A stretch of DNA of 64,000 nucleotides, taken from the NCBI GenBank assembly GCA_963585895.1, contig OY757904.1, positions 71,699,952 through 71,763,951 on the forward strand, in the 5' to 3' direction. Positions 55,583-64,000 of this stretch are shown one piece after another; positions within the stretch are counted from its first letter, which is position 1, and each line of letters opens with the position of its first letter. The notes under the pieces were generated by a model. That model saw only the letters and a list, made by a program, of their open reading frames with translations, searched no databases and was not told where the DNA came from. Source of the stretch: Sepioteuthis lessoniana (lineage: Eukaryota > Mollusca > Cephalopoda > Myopsida > Loliginidae). The position numbers and the translations under genes were made by a program.

Positions 55583-56400
55583 AACTTTTTGAGCCTGAAA
55601 AAATCTCTATAAAATTAGGGGTCTAATTATACGGCTGAGGTAATATCAAAATATTACTACTGAATGATTAACCAGTGGAACATTGGGTTTAAGAGTCGAT
55701 ATATTCCACTTTGACTAATTCCAACAGACTGCCACTAACGTTTTCAACCAACACCTGTATTTGCTGATCATCTTTTAGAAATTAGTAGGGATTAATATAA
55801 AATGATGAAACTGTCATACAAATTATGTTTTTTGTATTAACGCTAAATTACAACGCCGTTTCAAACACAAAATATACTGACTAATCACTATTTGGAACAT
55901 CACAAAACCTTAGTAGCTGGTCAGACAACTATATTATGCTGTTTATCTGGACATTTCATGATAGCGAAATAAATTGTGAATTCATATGCGTAAGCTTTAA
56001 TATATCACGGATGTAATTCTAATTTCTGAAGAATATTGTGTACACCATACACGACTGGGGTAATGGAAGTCTAATGAGACCTTATGGCAATTTATTGAAC
56101 ATACACTTATCGATATTATTACCGTATAATGTTCTGATAGTGATATTATTACATATATAATAAACAATTTTAAATAAAAGTTACTTGAAGCTTATTTTAT
56201 TGGAGATTAAGACTTTTATTTTAGCTTATAACACTTGAATTTTTGAAGTGTTTATTCACACACATTAATAAAGTCAAATGCAAATATCAATGTGCTTCAC
56301 TATTATTATTTCAAAATAAAGAAATGACGGAGTACATTTGTAAATCCTTAAAAATCTTTTTTTCAGAACCTGTTCGTCATGTGATGTTTAGCAATATGCG
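55583..56400. other. No feature resolved; should contain the Tc1 5' part
   Basis: The Tc1-like left terminal repeat and transposase N-terminus would be expected here, but I cannot find a counterpart of the right end (CAGTGGCGGCC). The left end is deleted or too diverged. Confidence 0.4.
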
Positions 56401-56514
56401 TATATAGCAGGTAAATGCCTAATCTACGAAGACGGTGTCCCGTCGTTTAGTTGAACCACAATTTTTAGCTAGAGCACCCATAGTGAAGCCACTGATATCC
56501 TCCAAGAATAAAAA

Positions 56515-57182
56515 TGTTATATTTTGACCCTCGCACCGGAAGTGACACATTCCAATGGCCAGTAATCGAAAGAGATCGCGTGGGCGGATTAAGGCTTATG
56601 ATATGGAACAAGGTGAAGGTCCCATTGTGCCACTACAGTGATGCACCGGAAGAGAGTAAGCTCTGAACTGCATGACAGTTATTTCCGCTTGATGACGATT
56701 AAACATTCGATTTCAAAGATCCAGTGGGTGATCGTGTGGGCGTTGAATTATTATATAATTGAGTCGAGTTGGGTGCCAAAGCAGTTGCCAGTAGAATTCC
56801 AAACAGATAGACAGATGTGGTGGGGAAAGCCACACCCGAACGAGGGGGCCCTCGGAAAAGCCCCGATGGAGTGGACCCCAAGACCTCTGGTTGAGCATCT
56901 AGAGAACAAGAAAGACACAACGTGAGGTCATAACAGTGGGGTCAAAATATGATGTTTATGTTCGGTCTCCAGCACCCTCTCACATGCCAATCCTTGAACA
57001 ACCCTTTTGAACACTTGCAATAAAGTGAGAGTTAAATATGTTGTTAAAGAAGTCTTCCTGCGTCCTTTATTCGTGTGTCTGTCGTTTATCATGCGTATGT
57101 TATCATTGCGTCGGTATGTATCCAGCATATATATGTATATTTCTGCATGAATTAGAAGATGAGTATATATATGTATGCAACA
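56515..57182 (+). mobile_element. Solo LTR 3 (668 bp) inside Tc1 relic
   Basis: Begins TGTTATATTT and ends GCAACA, with AAAA on both sides (56511-56514 and 57183-57186). Removing it and one AAAA restores the transposase reading frame from SSKNK into LAFANEHV. It contains a CACCGGAAGTGACAC promoter-like block and AATAAA near 57020. The ends match solo LTR 1, while the interior differs, so it is a relative of LTRs 1 and 2, not the same subfamily. The plus open frame at 56638-56925 is non-coding LTR sequence. Confidence 0.8.
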
Positions 57183-57320
57183 AAAAGTGTTATCTAGCTT
57201 TTGCAAACGAACATGTGTTATGGTCTCAAGAAAAATGGCAAACGGTGCATTTTAGTGATGAATTTAAGTTTTTGTTAATTGGCTCAGATAGGAAAACGTA
57301 CGTTCGTCGAAAAGTAGGTG

Positions 57321-57849
57321 TGTTATATAATTGCGGAGGGATTTTTTTATATTATCGTTTTTCGTTTTATATATCTTGCCTTTCGGTTTAGTTAGGCTGA
57401 GAACCTTTCGCTTAGTGCATGGGTTAGTTAGGTGCACACATTAAGCGCATGTGTTGACGCGCGCGCGGGGCGGATGTGACAATCAGAGATGTCACAATAA
57501 AAATCCCAGATAGGAAATTGATCGGGGACGTGAATAATGTCATGCCCGGAAGCAGGACTGAGGATTTTGAGATTTGAAAAAAAGCAGTTAGTTGAGATTT
57601 AGACTTGGGCGAGGCCTGACGTCTTTGTGCACTACGGGCGCCGCGCGTTGGTTGAGTTGAGAGCTGACGATGTAAAAACAGTCAGCATAGAAAGATTAGG
57701 TCTCTCTCTCCTCATGTCAAAAAACCTTTAACTCAAAAAGGTAATAAAAAGTTTCGTACCTGAACCAATTTTGTTCTTGCGGTTTCCTATATGTTTATGA
57801 ACATTATGAACATTCTATGAACTTATGTACATTTCATGGCAATGTTACA
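57321..57849 (+). mobile_element. Solo LTR 2 (529 bp) inside Tc1 relic
   Basis: Begins TGTTATATAA and ends TGTTACA, flanked by GGTG (57317-57320 and 57850-57853). Removing it joins YVRRKVG to the following transposase codons in frame. Its interior matches solo LTR 1: GTTTAGTTAGGCTGAGAA, CCTTTAACTCAAA, AATAAAAAG then TTTCGTACCTGAACC. Confidence 0.85.
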
Positions 57850-58626
57850 GGTGGAGAATTGTCGCCTAAGTGTCTTAAGTGTTAAATTCTGTGGTGGATG
57901 TGTCATGATATGGAGGATGATATCTGGAGATGGTGTAGGCCCTTTGGTGCGATTACAAGGAAAGGTAAATGTAGGAATTTATAAACAACTTGTGAAAGAT
58001 CATGTCTTGCCTGTGCTGAGAAATTCAACTAAGCAGCCTTCCATATTCATGCAGGACAATGCTCCATGTTACAAGGCTATGGTAGTGATGAACTTCCTCA
58101 AGGCAGAAAATGTTAAAGTTATGGATTGGCCTCATCACAGCCCAGATCTTAATCCTATTTACAATGTGTGGAAAACTCTAGGAGAAAGTTCTAAAGCCAG
58201 AAATCCAAAAACAAGAGAGCAATTATGGAATGCCCTTCAGGAATAATGGAATTAGATCACTGGGCAAGATATCAATAAATAAATTTCTTCATGCAGCCGG
58301 AGATGTCAGAGTGTGATTGAAGCTAAAGGGCTTTACGCTAAATGTTAAATAATTTCTGTATTTTCTGTAATATTTGAGTATTTTGTTCATTTTTTAAATA
58401 GTTCTGATCATTTTGGCCGCCCAGGGTTTTGCAGTAAATCACTAAATCATTCAATAATTTTATTATTGTCATCTCAACTAACAACAAAATTTCGCAGAAT
58501 AACAATTTATATAGTATTTGTTGTCTGTGAAAATTATAGATTATTAAGCAACTAAGATAAAAAGTTATACATACTTTTTCTAACGCAACTATGTTGTTAT
58601 GAACATTATGGCCGCCACTGTATAAT

Positions 58627-58915
58627 GTACATCACTTCGTTGTGTAATGATTATAGTCGTAGGAAATGGAAAAGGTGAACCGAGTTCAAATCCTGGGCGA
58701 GACTCATGCATTTCACATAACGCATATGCACTTGGAAAAAATAGAAATCCAGTTATTCTTCTTTCAGCAGTGGGTAAAAAGCAGGCCAGACTTGGCTCTA
58801 TAGCCTTTATATGGCAACCAGTTTACAAGGAAAATTCTGGATTCAAATCTGTATAGATTCGCTTAAAATGTGGCGTCTTACTGCATGTTATACAGACAAA
58901 GGGGTTGATAAAAAT
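58627..58915 (+). mobile_element. SINE-A copy
   Basis: tRNA-like head GTTGTGTAATGATTATAGTCG, B-box-like GAGTTCAAATCC, then AAATCCAGTTATTCTTC and tail near TGTTATACAGACAAAGGGG. It starts five bases after the TA flanking the Tc1 end. Confidence 0.7.
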
Positions 58916-59735
58916 ATACATTACTTGTAACACAGATACGTGCATATTAGTATTCTTTCATTAACTACGAAACATATCATTCATTAAACAGTTTAACGAA
59001 TAAACGTTGAATTCTTTTAAACTTACATTTGTTTACTAATTATGAACGAGATTAGGATTAAAAATATTCAGAACTGTAAACCGTACATAATACATCAGTT
59101 GGATGATTACAGAACCAAACAGTAATGATAAGAAAAGTAATTAGATTGTTCTTTGATATTGAATAAATTTTCATTAGAGTGATAATTGTGAAAGAAAGTA
59201 ACGTATTCTGATTAAATATTTACTGCAATATCAATTTAAAGTTAATCCAAGGTTTAAACATTCCGATCTGATTAACAACAAGAGCAATGTTATGATTTAA
59301 AAAAAAAATTACTTTGAAACATGCTAACAATTCTCATATCATTCATGTTGGCATAAATTCAATCATCCGTTATCAAAGGAAGTAGTCAATAATCCCATAT
59401 TCTTTTAATAAAACAAGACCTGATGCTCGACCTCAATTAGTACGGCTTTCTTTTAATAAGGACAAGTTTGATCCGAAGTTTTAATTCCCATTTTTTCTAT
59501 TTCTCTCAATTCATGGTTGAGGTTCAGTTTCGGTATATCCTCTACTATTGAGCAGATTTAATTTTGAAACTCTTACTTTCGGTATTAAACTGCATTCCTT
59601 ATTGTTGTATTTTTCTTTAATTTTTCGGTAGTTGCTTTTTTTTTTTCTATCGTCAAAACGTCTCAAGCATGCAGCTCCCAGACTTCTTTTCTACTGCATG
59701 CTGCAAAACAATTTTCGTGATTAATATTTTCCTAT
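58916..59735. other. No recognisable feature
   Basis: AT-rich, no supported feature. Confidence 0.5.
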
Positions 59736-59739
59736 AACC

Positions 59740-60360
59740 TAGAAGACTGGAGCTTTAGAAGAAGCCCACTGCATCTCTGCTGAGGCATTAGAAACCCGCA
59801 TCACGGGTGCCGGGAATATGGCTCTAAACCATCCGATGGTGAGGCCCCAGTTTGAAGCTTTAGGGAATGAGGAATACCCCTTAATTGCCATTGATTCTAG
59901 GTTCACTCTGGACTGAAGTGGCAGTACCTATTATTATTCAATCAAAGGTCCACGAAGAACTATTTAACCATTTAACTGTGTACCATCAAATAATTGATAT
60001 TAGAGTGAATAATTCCTATTGGATAACGATACTTAAAGCCATTTAACTGTGTTCAAATGCATGAATAATGTAGATTGGAAGTATAGGGGTTGAATAGCGA
60101 TACTTGAAACAATCTAACTGTGTGCAAACAATAAAAAGCAAATTTTGAAACCAATAGACTGTAAGCAAATAGAACTAGAGATACTAAATTGTATTACTTG
60201 GAACCCAGTAACTGTGCAAATAAATAAGCACTGATTAAAAAAAAAAATAATATTACCCTGAAACTAGTCACTTACAACTTATTTCTATATTATGTGTTTA
60301 CTGGATTTGGCATTAAATAACCCACATACTCGATATGTAATAAAATACAACCAAACCAAA
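59740..60360 (+). repeat. R1 repeat copy
   Basis: Head (AGACTGGAGCTTTAGAAG, ATCCGATGGTGAGGCCCC, CCATTGATTCTAGGTTCACT), monomers with AACTGTGTGCAAACAATA, and tail TTGGCATTAAATAACCCAC...AAATACAACCAAACC. Confidence 0.75.
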
Positions 60361-61190
60361 CTAAAACTTGGTTTATTCTCGCTTGACCAAGACTATTTTT
60401 CTCTCAAGAAAAGGATGGAAAACTTTAATATTTAACTTCACTTCGCGTCGAAATCCTAAGCTGAAATATAGAAATAATGCAATTCAATATACAGGGTAAT
60501 TTAAAGAAAAGTAACACCCTTTATGATATCATATCACACATTCATACGTTCCCTATTCCTGTCTTTACATCCCTAGAACATCTTATGGGTCATTTAGAAA
60601 ATATTAGTATGTCTGTATGATTATATTTATCGAAAAGTAAAGAACTGATATTGCTGACACCATCTGCGAAAAATAGCAATAATGTGTTGACAAAAATGGT
60701 GTAAATGTGGAGAATCTAAAATGATATGATGATAAAGGAACATCTATAGAACTTTTAACATTCTTTTAAACACACTTTTATCTAAAAAGCATTCTAAATA
60801 AGAAAATTCGTGAGAACTATATCGGATTGTGAAAAAGACATATTGAATTTTAGGGATGACCGAGATTATATAAAATCAAAGCACACACAAGAATATGAGG
60901 GATTTTTGTTGCTTCCTATCGTGTGAAGAATTGGATTTAAAAAAGTTATATTAGCGTAGACGCTCTATTTAAAAAGACAGACGACAAACCAAGTCAAATC
61001 TGATTTGGATACTTCGTTATTATATAGTTATTTATGTCTCTTCCTCTCAATTGCGTGCTTTGATATGTAACTAACTGATTTAGTAAAATAAGTATTTTTG
61101 TTCAGTAAAAGAATTGTTCTTTTTTTTCATATGATCATGACCTTACTGATGAGCCTCTTGGAATAATGAAAATAGTTCTGGTTTCTTACA
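60361..61190. other. No recognisable feature
   Basis: AT-rich, no supported feature. Confidence 0.5.
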
Positions 61191-61194
61191 TATA

Positions 61195-61350
61195 TGTACA
61201 TCTGCCTGTGTCTGTGCCTGTGCTTATGTCTGTATATTTGTGGGTATGTGTTTGTGTGTCTATGTATATGTGTATGTGTCTCTGTATATAAGTGCATGTG
61301 TTTGATTTTGTGTCTGTATCTGTGTCTGCGCCAATGTCTCAACGTGTGTG
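61195..61350. repeat. Degenerate (TGTCTG)n-like repeat
   Basis: TGTCTGTGCC, TGTGTCTATG and similar imperfect hexamer units. Open frames on both strands here are repeat translations. Confidence 0.8.
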
Positions 61351-62570
61351 TGTTTTATTTCGTTAAAAAAATGAAAAATTTGTATTGATTTTTTTGTTAA
61401 ACTGAATTTCTAAAATTGGGTTTAATTTTATATAAAAATGATCACAATTTTTCTCTCGCGGTACTTTCTGCCATCTTTAATGAAAAGCAATGTCGATCAA
61501 TATGTGTTACTAATTGTCTTATCAAGATTTTAATATTCTTCAAATACCTCGATTAATTTCTTTGAACGTCATCAATGATAGCAGAAGAATCTCGAAGAGA
61601 ATATTTAGTTCAAATTTGATGTAAAATTGAAAAAAGAAATTAACAAAATCGTTTCTGATGACAAAAATTATAAATTCAAATTTAAACTATTAAAGTTCTT
61701 ATATGTATTTTAAACCGGGTTCTGATTTAAAGACCAACTGCCGTCGATATTAAATATACCCATGCTGCAGTAATAAAAAATAGCAATAAGACTTAAAATC
61801 TTTCGTCAGATGAAGTCTATGGGCCAAGACACCCATTGCTCTAACTTAGAGTATCTCGGCAGTATCTTCTACTTGCAATTTGATGAGATAGAACACACTA
61901 AAGAAAATCTTCCATTGTATGGTTTTCTGTGAAATAGAACATTTCCTGAACATGTGTACTGTTTATTGTGTTGATGTTCCTTCTGATGAAGTAGAACTTT
62001 CATTAGTTTGAAACTCCAACAAACACAGCAAAATTACCAGATGCTGGAGGCGGATCTTCTAGACAGGAACATGGCAGTTTCAATCTCCTGCTGTCATTTA
62101 AATAGAACAGACGCACTCATTGTAGTTTTTTGCCGACGGGCTGATGATTTGTTTCTTCTGTTCTACTATTAATGAATTTGGATAAAAATAGGAATTTTTC
62201 AGAATTTGAATGCTTTGTTTAACGCCGAATATCATTTCCTTTAGCGTTAACAAGTTTTGTCTAAATTAGCCGATAAGACTGTGCTTACTGATCAGCCTGA
62301 GAGTAAGGTTATTGTTTGCGTTTGCACTCTTTGGTCTGAAATAGCATTCGTTTTAGTCCTAAAATGTTACCCAAACAAAGAGTGCTTAAGCATCCACTTT
62401 ATCGTCCCCGCGATTATGTATCAAGGAATCCTCAAACGCTGTTGATAGAACCTAGAATACACAGACTATATACTCCCAGAGAGCAAAGCCCCCGCCTAAA
62501 AAAGAGAGTGATGTGATTATGATATTAGATTATATTATAATCTATAAAGTTATTAATATTAGATAGTAAT
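61351..62570. other. No recognisable feature
   Basis: AT-rich. The open frame 62257-62445 is unrecognised. Confidence 0.5.
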
Positions 62571-62574
62571 AGAT

Positions 62575-62820
62575 AGTTGGTGACCTTAGTCGATGGTGAC
62601 CCGAAGGCTCCATTTTCAATAGCTACTACACCGATGTGTATAGGAGGGCACTACTCGTTTTCCTGGATTGTTTCAGTTTACCCTTGATCCGTACCTTATA
62701 ATGCTGAGTGCTAAACAAGGCGGCATCAAGTACCAGTTTTTGGTACTAATCGACCTGGGATTGAACCCCGGTCTCCCAGACCATCGGTGAACACTCAACT
62801 CATTAGGCCAATGGACCGAT
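62575..62820 (-). mobile_element. SINE-B, tRNA-derived
   Basis: Minus strand: TGAGTTGAGTGTTCACCGATGG, GGAGACCGGGGTTCAATCCC, CTCAGCATTATAAGGTACGG and the GTCACCATCGACTAAGGTC tail. Confidence 0.8.
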
Positions 62821-63775
62821 AGTATTAGAAAGCATATTTAAAACCAAATAAATATGGGAAGATTATCTATATATGATTGGAAAAGTGATATCATACAATA
62901 ATAAGCAAAATACTCTTAAAAATTACTACACAAAAACTGTAAATATAAACGTGCAATGTACTCAATTCGCTAACATCTCTGCATAAAATAATCCGAGAAG
63001 ATTTGACACGCAGCTAAAATCAACCAGTCATTTGAATTTTCGATCTAAGTTAAACATTAGCGATTGGACATTTTGAAACAGACGATATCTTGACAATTTA
63101 TGAAAGTTTGACGAATAAAAATGTCGGTAGTTAAGAACTCTTTGGAATCGTGCCAGGATATAGAAAAGAAAAAGATCAACGATTTCTGAAAATAAGAAAT
63201 AAAACTCCCTATACTAAAGAAAAAAAAATATTGAATCAGGAAAAAATAGAATAACATTATTGCAATTTTCGTTTTAAGACGCCAGGAAAATCGAATTTGT
63301 ATGAGAGGCAATGCGCGCCGATGAGTTTTTACTAAAATATCCTAATTTGAAATGAGCCGAGTCTCCACATTTGTCGCTGGAAATAATGTTGCATTCAAGC
63401 TGAAATAGATACACGATAAACAAAAATTTGAAGTGAAAGAGTGCAAAAATTGATTGATTGATTTTAATGGTAGGTCAAGCCGTTCAGGTTTTTTAAGACA
63501 AAAATTTATAGAATGAAGTTTATCATAAAGAAATAATAAGAGTTATTATGTTGTGGTTGTTTTTTTTTTTATATAATTTGAAGTATTTGACAAACAATTT
63601 GCTCATAGTTTTATGGTTTCTTGTAACTAATGATAATAACCCTTAGATAATAACCCTTAGATAAAAAATACAGTTTCAAGATGTATTACTTAATACTAAT
63701 AATCTAACGTTATATGTTTTCAAGTATTCCTATCACATATATTTTTTTTTAACCAGATCTATTCGACCCATACAT
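62821..63775. other. No recognisable feature
   Basis: AT-rich; AATAACCCTTAGAT is duplicated at 63635-63663. Confidence 0.5.
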
Positions 63776-63779
63776 TGGA

Positions 63780-63975
63780 ACCTAACAAGTTCAACAATAT
63801 CGGATCAGAGTTGACCTTGCAGTATTGGCTATGTCAGTGTATTCTAAGCATCCGAATGTTCCAAAATTGGAGCCTTACCATAAGATGCAGTGAGGTGTCA
63901 TATCTAAAACACCGTGGATGTCAGATTTTGTTTTCAACAGAAGCAGTGGTGCCATTTCTCTTGGCATATTGACGT
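63780..63975 (-). repeat. R1 head fragment
   Basis: CAGAGTTGACCTTGCAGTATTGGC and the TAAGATGCAGTGAGGTGTCAT...AAAACACCG blocks resemble R1 heads. Decayed. Confidence 0.4.
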
Positions 63976-64000
63976 TGCCAGTTTTGGTTTACTTTAATTA

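Larger units (their letters stand above)
56405..58349 (+). pseudogene. Tc1-like DD34E-type transposase pseudogene
   Basis: Piece 1 ends the helix-turn-helix region: STKTVSRRLVEPQF then IVKPLISSKN. Piece 2 carries LAFANEHVLW, FSDEFKFLLIGSD (first catalytic Asp) and YVRRKVG. Piece 3 carries VKFCGGCVMIW, FMQDNAPCYKA (second Asp), DWPHHSPDLNPIYNVWKTLG, and ends near VIEAKGLYAKC-equivalent. The catalytic glutamate expected in NPIE is tyrosine (codon 58160-58162), so the enzyme would be dead even if uninterrupted. A small deletion shifts frame near 57880 and a stop follows ALQE at 58244. The family is well established; mapping of pieces to domains is from visible motifs. Confidence 0.85.
56405..58620 (+). 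mobile_element. Tc1-like DNA transposon relic split by two solo LTRs
   Basis: Transposase pieces lie in order at 56405-56514, 57183-57320 and 57850-58349, separated by two LTR insertions. The right end, CATAATGTTCATAAC-type sequence closing with GCCGCCACTG at 58620 and followed by TA, matches a Tc1 terminus (CAGTGGCGGCC on the opposite strand) at a TA target. The left end is not found. Confidence 0.85.

Noticed and set aside
56638-56925. 95-codon plus frame and opposing minus frames
   Set aside because: Lies wholly inside solo LTR 3, defined by TG...CA ends and AAAA duplications. No resemblance to gag, pol or host proteins.

Overview
The window is AT-rich, repeat-dense animal DNA with no bacterial features. 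Long (TA)n, (CA)n and (TG)n arrays, several families of tRNA-derived SINE, an RTE-like non-LTR retrotransposon, Penelope-like fragments carrying a GIY-YIG domain, and a Tc1-like transposon together suggest a lophotrochozoan genome. A cephalopod mollusc fits best, but that is inference and no single-copy marker gene proves it. No complete host gene is visible. The only candidate host coding sequence is a possible terminal exon on the minus strand at 5170-5415.

Layout. 1-5 kb: an internally tandem repeat (called R1 here), an RTE 3' end, (TA)n arrays, SINE remnants. 5-11 kb: the candidate exon, microsatellites, RTE fragments on both strands, a small TIR element, a Penelope-like GIY-YIG pseudogene (9.5-9.95 kb), an inverted repeat holding a hammerhead-ribozyme-like fold (10.5-10.75 kb), and a tRNA-derived SINE with a hammerhead core (10.84-10.97 kb). 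11-23 kb: a large palindrome built from microsatellites and a 79-nt unique arm (13.6-14.07 kb), R1, SINEs, decayed RTE pieces, and a second hammerhead SINE (19.89-20.03 kb). 23-30 kb: mostly unrecognised AT-rich sequence with SINE relics. 30-34 kb: a tandem duplication of R1, the second copy split by an RTE insertion. 36-41 kb: an RTE relic, a solo LTR with a 4-bp target duplication, a Penelope-like 3' end between 151-nt inverted arms with a hammerhead motif, and a palindromic cluster of (TA)n arrays. 44.1-46.7 kb: the longest reading frame, an 873-codon RTE-like endonuclease/reverse transcriptase truncated in the endonuclease. 48.8 kb: a near-perfect 65-nt-arm palindrome with a hammerhead-like core in each arm. 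56.4-58.6 kb: a Tc1-like transposon broken twice by solo LTRs, each with a 4-bp target duplication. The remainder holds SINEs, R1 copies and microsatellites.

Main theme. Hammerhead-type self-cleaving motifs (CTGANGA, stem II, GAAA, short or palindromic stem III, then the cleavage site and stem I) recur at the ends of unrelated small retroelements: tRNA-headed SINEs, Penelope-like inverted terminal repeats and a perfect palindrome. Nearly all touch a (TA)n array. In two inverted-arm elements the arm boundary falls inside hammerhead stem II. Most copies look decayed, but the co-occurrence of a pol III promoter, a ribozyme and a TA tail is the most interesting signal in the window.
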